From Exophiala sp. HKRS030 (taxonomy: Eukaryota; Ascomycota; Eurotiomycetes; Chaetothyriales; Herpotrichiellaceae), in NCBI GenBank assembly GCA_023897205.1, contig JAHWDD010000018.1, forward strand, positions 73,652 to 98,697: a stretch of 25,046 bases of DNA, given 5' to 3'. The notes beneath the pieces are model-generated. The model did not search any database. It worked only from the letters and a program-made list of their open reading frames with translations, and was not told the origin of the DNA. Every line of letters begins with the position of its first letter. Position 1 is the first letter of the stretch. Below are positions 1 through 9,533 of this stretch, one piece after another. Position numbers and translations under genes: made by a program.

Positions 1-627
1 ATTAGAAATCATTGATCGGCCAAAAGCTAGAATGGCTGGATCATGCCGTTTTCCTGGTCTTGATTCCAAATACTGTGGCAGCCGGCCATTCGAAAGTGAG
101 TCATTTTTGCAAAGTCAATCCTCTTGGTCTGGAGGGCAAGGTTCAACTCAAAGAGGCGTCTCCCCCAAGGATCTGACCGTCGCAGGGTGATTTCTGCTCC
201 TCAAACGGGGTAGGAGAAAGGAAGAGTACTGTAGACAGAGGGAAGGGGAAGGACAGGACAGGACAGGATGAATGGATGGGTGGAGTGGAGCCCTGGATTC
301 TCGCACTGACCACTTTTCGCTCCGCTCGTCCTCTGACATGTGCTTGCACAAGACTGTACCGTACGAACAGGACGGTCACACCCCTCTCAGGCGTCAGCAT
401 TGTCTCCTACCAACCCACTACCCCTCTCGACCTCGCCTTCACTCACCATGGGCCTTTGCCATCCCTACCTAGTACGGTACTGCCGTGACACAGGAGAGAC
501 ACACTCCCCTCTTACAGTAAGGCAGAAGGTGGTACACTGGCCGGCCCTATCTTAGTCTTGTATGCTGAGTCTGTCTGAGTCGGTGTCTCTCCGTCGTAGT
601 CCGTAACGGAGAATCTTGGAATTCATG
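1..627. other. No gene recognised at the left edge
   Basis: Only short overlapping open frames lie here, on both strands, and none shows a family motif or a believable splice structure. A GGACA unit is repeated three times in tandem at 251-265. The stretch is rich in CT/GA tracts. It lies downstream of the minus-strand remnant that follows, so part of it may once have been that gene's 3' flank. Confidence 0.5.
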
Positions 628-1060
628 CTAAACATTCGTCTGACATTTCCTGTAGAAGGTCGGCACGCCGATGATGCACCAGCTACGACGGTAGTGCCAC
701 GGTGTTCTCTTGTAAAGCAGATCGACTCTGGAACGAATGAGAACCCCATCCGAGGAGCAGGCAGCACTAATGCTGCACACCAGGAAGGATGAGTCCTGGT
801 TAATGGCGGTTGGCGACGTCCATGTCAAATGCGGTCCATTCCTTACCGTTGTAAGAGCCCAGTGACTCGATCTTGAACCATGATGTGCGTGCAGGTCTCG
901 AATGCCTGCGGACCTCCTCAAATCCACAGAAGCCCAGGTACCGACAACCTCGAGTCGGGCAGGCAATAACAACCCACGATAGTATTCATGCATGGATGAT
1001 ATGTCCGCCGGCGCTTTTGAACCGCCTTGTTTGTAGACTATGAAGTACGTCATCCCCGAG
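628..1060 (-). pseudogene. Decayed AA9-like lytic polysaccharide monooxygenase remnant
   Basis: Three blocks in the order and spacing of the C-terminal half of AA9 (PF03443) copper oxidases can be read on the minus strand. Near 860-890 is S-W-F-K-I-E followed by G-S-Y-N-G-K-E-W and D-V-A-N, resembling the family's WFKI...G...W...D..IAN. Near 720-760 is D-G-V-L-I-R-S-R-V-D-L-L-Y, resembling PGxYLxRxExIALH. Near 640-670 is G-V-P-T-F-Y-R-K-C, resembling GAQFYxxC. The first block is in a different frame from the other two and meets a TAA, so no intact protein is possible. AA9 enzymes are secreted and oxidatively cleave cellulose and related glucans. No signal peptide, N-terminal His or other active-site His was found upstream. 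The assignment rests on motif memory and spacing alone. Confidence 0.38.
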
Positions 1061-2262
1061 TTGCATCGTGTTGAGTTTGGTAGTTACTCTGCTCTTAATC
1101 GCGATAGCGACTGAACATCAAATAGGCATGTATAGATAGAACATGGGTGGCACTTTCCACATCTCAACAGCTTCATCTGCGTCACTGTCAATGAACTCAA
1201 CCCTATTAACCAGCGCACATTCTCTTGTGTGGCCGTTGCCGGCCAGTCTGCACCGCACCGTCCAAGCGATCGGGCTTTGTCTCCTTGTTCCCTTTCTAGC
1301 TGTATGAGCGGATGATGTCGAGGAGTCTTGTGGAAAAGGCATCAGATGGAGAAGGAGGAGCAATTTTAAACGGAAAAAGAACGACGCGTTGCAGCGGTCA
1401 GGGTCGTCGTACGGAGGGTACAAGCGAGGAGAAGAAGAAGCAGGCATAATGTAGGAACAACGCAGGTTCCACGACCGAAAACGTTGAGGCGCCTGGAGAC
1501 AAGTTTGACAGGGTCACGGTTTAGCTGTTCTCGACGAGGGAGGTGACTCTCGTGGGCAAAAGCCATTAAAGAGAAGAGGGATCAGAATTGGTGACGATGA
1601 GATTTGCTGGCCACTTGTCAGCGGAATTGACTAGATCTAGTTTGTTCATCAGTGGAAGACGTTCGTTTTATGCCAATACTTCAATCTGCGAAATCGACAG
1701 ATAGATTCAAACAATGAGGGTCCCAATGGATGAAACGGTTGTCGGTCTCTTAACATCCTTACGCGATCCAGAAAGCCCACTTTGTCTTTCAACCGGCAGA
1801 AGTGGGAGATAAGGGGAGGGCGACAGGACTCGTTAAGAACTCGTCAACATGACCGCCGGAGGTCGATAGCGTAAACAACATGACCTTGTCAAAAAATAGC
1901 ACGCACACACGTCATCGGCGAGTCTTTAGGACTGTGAGGGATGGCTCTCAAAAGCGGACTACCGATTCAACTGAAATCGGTTGGCTGTAGTTCCAAAAAA
2001 TTATGTCGCAACGCGCATGCGAGGGCAAGAGGGATTGAAGTGGTCGTGATTGAGTGCGCAGCCTGTCCTTGTCCTAGATGAATAAGCGCCCTCGGCAAGT
2101 CGCATGTGACAGTCAACCTAGCCCATTTGATTGGATGACAGGGCTGCTCGCCTCAGCCTGCGCTCTTTCCTGTGCCAACCGACCGAAAGGCTTCGACTCT
2201 TCAAGAGACCGACATGACACTGTGCTGATTGATGCGAGAGCGCTTGCTCTCGTCTGTAACAC
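1061..2262. other. Intergenic, flank of the DUF7924 gene
   Basis: No gene is recognised. Minus-strand open frames at 1118-1447 and 1366-1566 show no family motif; one has a Leu-rich run. An ATTGG (inverted CCAAT box) lies at 2130-2134, about 130 bases before the ATG at 2263, and could belong to that promoter. No clear TATA box was seen. Confidence 0.4.
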
Positions 2263-4121
2263 ATGGGATCAACCGATAAGGAGGCCACGAACGTGCAGAG
2301 TCACGAACAGGCCAACCTGCACGGTAAGAGCCTCGAACGACGGGAACGCAGATTCATTGACATTTTCTAGACAAACGACACGCCGTGCAGAGCGAGGACG
2401 GCGAACGTCCTCACAAGATTCGCCGCCTATCAGACCTTCAACAAGCCTCTCCGGATTCACTGGTGGAAGACCTCGCTCCTGAAAGCCCTCCCGAGATCCC
2501 CCCCTCGAAGCTGCACAGTCAGCTTCCATCTCCGTCTGCCACAAAAACCGATGAGGTGAGTGGATGCAATGAACGTCTCTACGGTAGCAAAGATGCTGAC
2601 AAGGTGCGACAGATACATCACGAATCGTCTCCTGCCAACTCTCCCGTACCAGAACGAAAGACAAGGTCGCCGGATAGGCCCACCGAGCGCGCATCCGCGA
2701 AGAGAGCCCGCTTGCCTTTAGAACCATCGAACAGCGGTGCACTTGTCGAGAAGTGGCTATCAAGCGTTCTGCCTAGCGAGGAATACGCTATCCAAGACGA
2801 CATGAGTCTGCCACCCTCGAAACGATCTTGGTCCTCAGATTCGTTAAGTCGTCGACTGTCGCAATCCGGCGACGGCACGGAATCCACGGTTTCAGCAGAC
2901 AAGAAATACTCGGCCTACAAAGATGTGAACTACCCGGTGGTCTTGGAGACGAAAGGCAGTTTTATGCATCCATCTGAAGCTGGTCTCGTGAAGGAAGACA
3001 AGATACTGTGCGAGAAGCTTCTCTACACGCACCAACCGCGTCCCGATCATTCGTTATTTGATGACCGATTCGACAAATTCCAGACTCTGATTAGAGGCCG
3101 ATCCGAAGCTCGAGTCTATCTCGACCTGTATCCCCTCCTCGTCCCCTCGGTTGAAAACCTGTACATCAGTGGTCGAGAAGAATTTCACGGTCTGATCGAA
3201 GGTCACAATGACCCTTGGGTCAAAGGAATTTCGTTCTACGGACCCCGACCGCAGCCGGACCGTACATACGGATTCAAATGGTCTAACTTTACCGAAATTC
3301 AGCGCCGGAAGCTCTGCATCGAACCTTTGGAGAAGTCGTACTACACGGCGCGCGAGGACATCTATTTTCCTTTCATGACTAGCGAGGTGAAGTGTGGGAA
3401 GTAGGGGCTTGACTTGGCAGATCGACCGAATGCTCATAGCATGACCGTTGCACTCCGGGGAATCGTGGACGTCTTTCGCAAGGCCAACCGTGCCTCGGAG
3501 GTGCACAGGAGGGCATTGGGATATTCTATTTCACATGACGACCGGAGCGTACGTATCTCTGCTCATTATCCTGAGGTGCAGGGTGAGAACACGTTGTACT
3601 ATCGCGAGACGATCAAAGAACTCAACGCTGGAGATGAAAGGGGCGAAAATAGATGGATCAGTCACCAATTTACACTCAACGTTTGCCAAATTTTCGCCCC
3701 GGCTCTGCTCAAGCGACTCACCGCCGTGATTGATGAGCTGCCTGATCCGCTTGCAAGGACACTCGAACCGGCCAACATCGATGACCTCAGCGTACAAAGC
3801 TCGCAGGATGATAGTAGTGCGCCGGAATCTCAGGATGAAGGGTTTCGCAAACCGCAGCGAGGGAGGGGCTTGAATGCCGAGTTTCGAACCATGATTCAGA
3901 ACCTGCAACGGCAGCTGGAGCAACAACGAAAAGACTCTGAGCAGCAACGAAAAGACTCTGAGCAGCAACGAAAAGACTCTGAGCAGCAACGAAAAGAGCT
4001 TGTGCAATTGCTCAAAGATCAGAGTGACCAAATCAAACAGCAAAATGAACAGCTTAAAGAGCAGAGCGGACAACTCAGGCACCAGAGTGAACAGATCACG
4101 GAGCTTCTTCTGAAGCAGTGA
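2263..4121 (+). CDS. DUF7924 family protein (PD-(D/E)XK-like), interrupted by an in-frame TAG
   Basis: ATG 2263 opens a 61-nt exon. A 47-nt intron (2324-2370, GTAAGA...TTGAC...CTAG) leads into one frame that runs to TGA at 4119-4121, broken only by TAG at 3402-3404. The start was chosen because the splice joins it in frame to the long second exon. About 130 disordered, charged residues precede the conserved domain. Within it a P-D pair (3255-3260) and E-V-K (3384-3392) stand about 42 residues apart in a hydrophobic context, the arrangement of PD-(D/E)XK nuclease folds; that reading is an inference. Reading resumes after the TAG with L-D-L-A-D-R-P-N-A-H-S-M-T and continues as the domain, matching DUF7924 proteins, which usually have Glu at the stop position. 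The C-terminus is a Gln/Lys/Glu coiled coil. Read to the TAG the product is 364 residues; the full frame has 603 positions including the stop. It may be a pseudogene, a strain-specific truncation or a base error. Confidence 0.75.
3918..4001 (+). repeat. 21-bp tandem repeat coding for a coiled-coil heptad
   Basis: Four copies of a 21-bp unit lie head to tail: 3918-3938, 3939-3959, 3960-3980 and a diverged fourth at 3981-4001. Copies two and three are identical. The unit encodes one heptad (E-Q-Q-R-K-D-S), so each gain or loss lengthens or shortens the DUF7924 protein's terminal coiled coil by exactly two helical turns without shifting frame. The near-identity points to recent slippage or unequal exchange. 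Confidence 0.9.
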
Positions 4122-4752
4122 TGCGTCTCAAGTCTTTCCAGTCGTCATATCTTCTACTGTTCAACATGGCGTCAAGGTTTCCCGCCTCCTATGATGGTCA
4201 ATTTTCTACTACCACAGCCTGCTGATCTGGTCAAAAGGAGAACCGAGAATCAAACCCAAGATCACGTCGATCAACTCTAAGCTTTCACTTGAGCGACCGG
4301 AGGACGACGAGGTTCTAAGAAGCAAGATAAATTGCGTTACAAATCCGCCATTCGGCGTGTAGATGTATCTGTTTCTCGGGACTTAGCCAACTATCGTGTT
4401 TACCCTGGCTACTTGAAGTTAGTCTTCTTAGTGGCTGCAAGGGCGTAATCAAGCAACCTTTGCACCGTCTCTTCCGATGTCTCAAAGTCACTCCTGTTCT
4501 TCGCATTTACGGATCGAAGGCGTCCATTGATTGGATACACGGACGCCAGATTGTAACGGGCGCATAGCCCCTGGGTCATACCCATGCCGATGCGTGATGG
4601 CATCCTTCGTGCAGCAGTATGCGTCATTGAGGTCGCTGGTCTGCTGAATCGCCAGCCACGACACAGCCAGGGGTCGACAATCCCGAGAAGTGAATCTTAA
4701 TGGCGCCCGACAAGGCTTGTGGAGCAGCTGTGAACCTACTAAACTGTGCCGG
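4122..4752. other. Intergenic between the DUF7924 and RING genes
   Basis: No gene is firmly supported. A minus-strand open frame at 4409-4627 (72 codons from ATG, ending near S-E-E-T-V-Q-R-L-L-D-Y) has a plausible soluble-protein composition but matches no family I know and lacks a visible splice partner, so I leave it as a possible small ORF. Confidence 0.4.
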
Positions 4753-4798
4753 TATAAGAAGGCGCTCTGCCCCTGCTCTTGCCTTCGTCCCTCTTGAT
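4753..4798 (+). promoter_or_regulatory. TATA box and pyrimidine-rich leader of the RING gene
   Basis: TATAAG at 4753-4758 is followed by a CT-rich stretch leading straight to ATG 4799. In filamentous fungi a pyrimidine-rich leader just before the start is common. This favours ATG 4799 over the in-frame ATG at 4700, which lies upstream of the TATA element. Transcription start data are absent. Confidence 0.4.
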
Positions 4799-5408
4799 AT
4801 GTTCAACCCCCTATTCGCACCGCCATTTCTTAACAAGCGCAAAATGCAGACTATTCCCAACATCGATTATTTTCTCAACGACGCTGATCGCGAAATCCAG
4901 GTCCAACATGATTCGGTCATAGATGGTGCTTTCAACATGAAGAGGAAGTTCTCTTCACTGTTAACGCAGACGCGGCAATTGAAGACGATGATGCTGGCCA
5001 AACAGGCTGAACTAGATCGCTACATCGCTCAGTATGGACCCCACCGGCCAGACCTCAAAGCATCGCCGAAGGTATTCGGAAAAAGCTCCGACAGCAAACC
5101 CACATATTGCGACAGTGTGGGAACGAGAACAGGCTGCTACGCATCCGGAATCAAGAACTGGGCAATGATTTGGAAGCTGCGCACAAGGAATTGGAAAAGG
5201 TCGATCACTTGCGGTGCAGCATCTGTATTGTGGCGTTCAAGAATGCCGTGGTTCCGTGCGGTCACGTTGCCTGCAGGGAATGCTTAGAATTATCGCTTGG
5301 ACAAGGCAAAGGCTGCCCTTGGTGCAAGCGAAGATTTCAAGAAGGCGATCTGCGGGATATTTACCTTGGATCCAGCAAGGAGACCAGTAACACCCTGGAG
5401 GAGGAGGA

Positions 5409-5450
<42 letters not shown>

Positions 5451-5577
5451 TGAAGATGAGGATGACGACGACGATGATGAGGAGGATGACGACGACGATG
5501 ATGAGGAGGATGACGACGACGATGATGAGGAGGATGACAGGACGGATGTCATCTCGCTGAGCAGCGACAGTGAGTAG
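4799..5577 (+). CDS. RING-HC finger protein with poly-Asp/Glu tail and SIM-like C-terminus (probable E3 ubiquitin ligase)
   Basis: Two exons (4799-5071 and 5116-5577) joined across a 44-nt intron (AAG|GTATTC...GCGACAG) give 244 residues. An N-terminal helical segment is followed by a perfect C3HC4 RING: C125-x2-C128-x10-C139-x-H141-x2-C144-x2-C147-x10-C158-x2-C161. Such RINGs bind an E2 enzyme and promote ubiquitin transfer. Next comes a roughly 45-residue run of Asp and Glu, then V-I-S-L-S-S-D-S-E at the very end (VISL at 236-239), which has the form of a SUMO-interacting motif: a hydrophobic core flanked by acids and serines. RING plus SIM is the layout of SUMO-targeted ubiquitin ligases such as Slx8/RNF4; that role is inferred. 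The second exon's frame also stays open upstream of the acceptor with coil-like residues, so the exact junction, or a frameshift in its place, is uncertain. The start could be ATG 4700. Confidence 0.72.
5401..5541 (+). repeat. GA(C/T/G) low-complexity tract with 24-bp tandem units
   Basis: This purine-rich tract encodes almost only Asp and Glu. Its second half holds a 24-bp unit (GATGATGAGGAGGATGAC plus GACGAC) at 5473-5496 and 5497-5520, with a third partial copy from 5521. The antisense strand shows a spurious poly-Ser open frame. The tract is probably length-polymorphic by slippage; all steps in multiples of three keep the RING protein's C-terminus in frame. Confidence 0.9.
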
Positions 5578-6947
5578 AACACTACATGGACACGGTTGCC
5601 AAGAGGAAGAGAACAGGATGGCGTACCGCTATATGAGAGCAAACGGAAGACCTGTTAGATCCAATCTCCATTCTTGACCGTATCACCTTCTTGTGACGGT
5701 CCTTCTCGCCTAGGTCCTCCTTCTGTCGCCGGGTTCTGTTCGCTTCCACAGATGATGGAAGCTCGTCCTCCTGTCCGATACCGTTTTCAGGATTCTATTG
5801 AGGAACAAATTCATGCATCTAACGCATAGAAGACGACAATAATGCGGCAAGCTTTTCCGAGTTATATCTTAAGGCCACGAACACGCCTGTGAGAACTACG
5901 GTATGAATTCGTCGCGAGACTGCTTGATCGACGTCAGGCTCCGATCGGTACATTAGCTGAATTGGATAGTTAGAAGACTCGCCTAAGATCAATGCTTTCT
6001 TTGTCTCCTTCATGCGTTCGCGACGCCAGCCTATCAAGACAGTATTAAACTGATATCAACTAACGAAGGAAGAGTACGATAGTGATTTCTGAAGAAAGAG
6101 GAAATACACACGAAACGATCCCACGAACTCCATGTCGTTGTGCAGATTTAATCTCAATTGATCAAGACCATAGGAGGGTCCAAGGCCTAGTCCTACAGCA
6201 AGTTCTACATTTATATCCTATGATCTATCCCAGCTACGTACATCTTGCAGCAGTTCAAACCTAGGAATAGAGGCCCTACGGTGGCGTTCAACTGGTTGTC
6301 TTCTCCTACTCCTATGTGTACCTACTATTGCTTCAATTACTCACTGACGACTGACGACGCAGAGGCCTTGCTTTCTTCCACATCACCATATCCACATGTC
6401 GGACCTGGACATGTCTGAAGAAAATTGGGCCAAAGAAACACCTGAGCCTCGAGCCTCGCGACCTATTTTAATAAGTCTCTTTACTCCTGGCCCGAAGTCA
6501 ACAAGTAGACCAAGTAACAAGGAAACGATGGCAGGGCTACCCAATTACTACATAGTCAACTTCGTTTACGATCATACCCATATAATTTAATTCTCGTCAC
6601 TTCGCCCCTAGTCCATCGACTCCCTCTGTACTCGTACTCTCTCGCGGACAGGCCTTTATACTTCACAATTGCCAGGAAACCCATACATGCAGTGACACCT
6701 CTGAGAGAGCGAAACGTAATACTCATCCTCATCCTAACGGCGCCGACGGACAGGGCAGATTCTTTATTGTTCGAGCTAATGGTGGCAGCTTCCACATGAC
6801 GGTAGTGTTGAGTTCGATAGATCCAAGACCCTAATATACAATGCGACAGAAAATCAGTGGAGGGTCTCTAATCAGACATAGTTTGACAGATTAAGATATA
6901 AAAGACCCTGAAGGGCATTGACGTCGACTCATTTTGCAGTTGCTCCC
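5578..6947. other. Intergenic between convergent RING and hydrolase genes
   Basis: This 1.37-kb stretch separates the 3' ends of two convergent genes. Open frames at 5819-6037, 6082-6264 and 6396-6590 show no family motif and no splice partners that I can find. AT-rich sequence near 6820-6905 probably belongs to the 3' flank of the minus-strand hydrolase. No terminator or repeat stood out. Confidence 0.4.
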
Positions 6948-8675
6948 CTACAAGAACGTGTCGTGTTCTTTGCATTGCACGGAAAAGTCTCTTCGCGCAT
7001 GCGCGAGAGTGTCTTCAACCAACTGTTTCCTCCATGGCTGCAGATCAAATATCTGGCCGTGATCGAGGTTCGGACACCACACCACATTCAGCCTGTCATC
7101 GTCGGCATGTTTTTCTAGCACGGCCGTTTCAAAATCATAGTCTGCCGGGATGTCATCGCTATGAAAGCTGATACGCCTGGTTTTGATCTTATTATCCTCG
7201 CCTCCACCAGTTGCTTGCAGATATTCATAAACGAGGGGTGCGTTGATGATCGAGTCTTTGCCGGCCAGAAAGACAGTAGCATGATGGTTCAAAAGTTCGT
7301 TCTTCCACAATATGTTCTCAGACCAGAAGAACGTCCGGGAAAGTGTGTGCGCGACCCCCATATCCTTGGAACCAAAGTACCATAAAAGCCACTCGTTGGC
7401 GCGCTTGGGTCTTCGGACAATCTGATTTCAGCGTCAGGTCATGCCGTTAATTCTTACAGGTGTGTGGAGAACAGTCTTACAAAATTATAGGCAACATCCG
7501 GTTGGTGAAGGAGGATGGACACGGGGTCGACGAGAATGAGCGACGTGATCATGCTTGCCAGTTCAGGCGTCTTCAAAAGATGTGTGGCAATTACCGAACC
7601 ATATCTTATGACGACGTTAGCAATAGATGTCGATCGTGATAGATGAACGTACGAGTGTGACACCAAGACGAACCGTTGAAAGCCATGGTGTTTTAAAATG
7701 GACTGAAGCTGTTGACACATTTCTTGCTTCCGCGGCAAAGGCGACGTGATCCGAGACGAGATTGGCAGCATCTCAACTGCGAGGATTCCGATGACGCCAT
7801 CTTCTTCCCGGTATCCTTGATTCAATTCTTTCAGGTATTCCATGTAAGGGTATAAGCCAACGCCGATGCCGTGGAGGAACACGATCGGTGACTTCGCCCG
7901 AGATGTATGAGGACGATACCAGTACGTCAGGTTTTTGGCTGGGGATTGACGGGTTTCCAGGAGCGATTGCGGCCTCAGAGGGAAGACGTCAAAAAAGTGG
8001 CGATGCGAAGCACGGTAGTGGTGGAAGTGGTGGAGGCGCATGTAGAAATGCGTGAGGATGTCGACAACGAAAATGCACAACAAAGACGTTAACAGTAGCA
8101 TTTCAAGAACAGAATGAGAGCCTCACTGAGTACCACACCAGGCTTCGATGGAGTGCATTGACTTTATCGAAGGTCAACCGGAGGCACTTGACATCGGCAC
8201 GTCCGTGCTCGAATTTCACACCTGTGCTAAGTTCGATGCTCTTCACATATTCTTCCACTTCATCCTCGTAGGCATGATCGTTCAGATCCGTGTTGGTAAA
8301 GGCCCATCGAAAGAACTCTTTGACGTTCTCGCGCTTGACGGCAGTCAGAGATGTGTAGAAAAACCAGCCAGACAGATATCGGGGGACATCCTGGGTACTC
8401 TCCTGACATAGTCGGAACAGTCTCTGTCGCTCCTCTTTCGGTGGAGCAGGAGGATGTAAAGCTGGACGCTGAAGTTGACGTCGTTTATAAAGGTAGAAAA
8501 CTAGACAGAAGATGGTCTCTGCTAAAGTCCAATATTCAAAGAAGATCGGAAGTCGCCAAGAAGGCGGTAGACACAGCGTCGAGATGCAATAAGCAACACA
8601 GATTGGTGCAATGGAATGCAATATGACAATCCATGACCTGACCCAAATATAGTCGAATGTCGATGTTCCGATCAT
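6948..8675 (-). CDS. Membrane-anchored alpha/beta hydrolase
   Basis: Exons read on the minus strand: 8675-8127, then about 8080-7653, 7604-7481 and 7421-6948, giving about 524 residues. Hydrophobic helices lie near residues 15-65 and around the first junction, then comes an alpha/beta hydrolase fold: oxyanion motif F-L-H-G-I-G, nucleophile elbow S-H-S-Y-G (Ser about 326), acid in A-G-K-D (about 423) and His in L-D-H-G (about 488). The triad is complete, so activity is expected, but the substrate is unknown. The intron 7605-7652 (GTACGT...GCTAAC...TAAG) splits the nucleophile Ser codon; intron 7422-7480 (GTAAGA...AATCAG) is canonical. The first junction is odd. Exon 1 ends W-Y-S before GTGAGG, and homology resumes at L-C-I-F-V-V-D in another frame 46 nt later after GTTAAC, but no AG occurs there. 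Either the acceptor is mutated or non-canonical, or there is a 1-nt frameshift. A diverged N-terminal paralogue lies at 21.0-21.2 kb. Confidence 0.8.
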
Positions 8676-9533
8676 GGTGGAGTGATCATGCGGCTCAGTG
8701 TACCCAGGTCGGCGGATTGTCGCTGTAGAACGTGAATACCCTCAAGAGGCTTGAGTGCTAGATCGATGGGAGCGCTCCAAAGTCTAGGTCTTCGGCTTTA
8801 AAACAAGTCGTAGATTAACGCTCCGACATAAAGCGCGATATTCTGTTGGGAACCGGCGGGTATAGCACGGACGTCATGAAGCATGTGATAGTTATTTCGG
8901 TCACACGTGCAATTCCGGAATCCATATCCGTGGTGTGTGAGTCACATGCGTAAAAGACCAATAGATAACTACAGTCTCGATCAGATTTCACTTTCCACGC
9001 CGCTTCTCGCTCCCTAGAGCAACGGCTTTATCGGCGCTGCAAAGCTAACGATTCTGGCCGGTATCATCGATTATGTCGATTCTTTCCTTGCCAGCAGCGC
9101 AACTGTATGAAGCAACCAGCGTCGAGGTACGAGCGATAGCAAGGAAAGGGATGTGAGAGTAGTGGTATACTGGAACGCTTATACCGCCGGATAATGGACT
9201 ATACCCCGCGATATAATAATAAAAGAGACTAGCGGTGTCTAAATTTTGTGGTATACCCGAAGAGAATAAATCCAGCTTTCACTTATCATTGAACATTGCA
9301 ACTATGTGTCGGCCAAGAGCACAAGCTACCTCATTTTGCCGAAGCTCAACTGTCCTTTGTAACATAATATATTAGTGGAAGTAAGATGTTGGGCACCACG
9401 TGTAACGAAAACCTCCTCCTGCTTACCCGTCGAACTACCAGTTCTCCTGTAGACGTCTGCGGCGACATCCAACCTCTCTCGATACCAAAGTCTGTGTCGG
9501 TAACGGAGGAGCGCATATATTTTCCCTCTTTTG
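8676..9533. other. Intergenic, promoter side of the hydrolase
   Basis: No gene is recognised. It holds the upstream region of the minus-strand hydrolase and the 3' flank of the aldolase pseudogene. An AT-rich patch at about 9165-9235 repeats TATAC/TATAAT-like words but has no clear gene to serve. The open frame at 9346-9537 has no recognisable motif. Confidence 0.4.

Noticed and set aside
2078..2482. 134-codon plus-strand frame at the start of the DUF7924 gene
   Set aside because: It runs through the first exon and intron in a different frame; the spliced model from ATG 2263 is better supported.
3387..3439. A short intron that would remove the TAG of the DUF7924 gene (27, 39 or 48 nt options keep frame)
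   Set aside because: Donors are weak, two options are below usual intron size, and each would delete the conserved A-D-R-x-N-A-H stretch that is clearly encoded there.
5361..5642. Antisense poly-Ser protein and a plus-strand Met/Thr-rich frame over the acidic tract
   Set aside because: Both are shadows of the GAC/GAT/GAG repeat in the RING gene.
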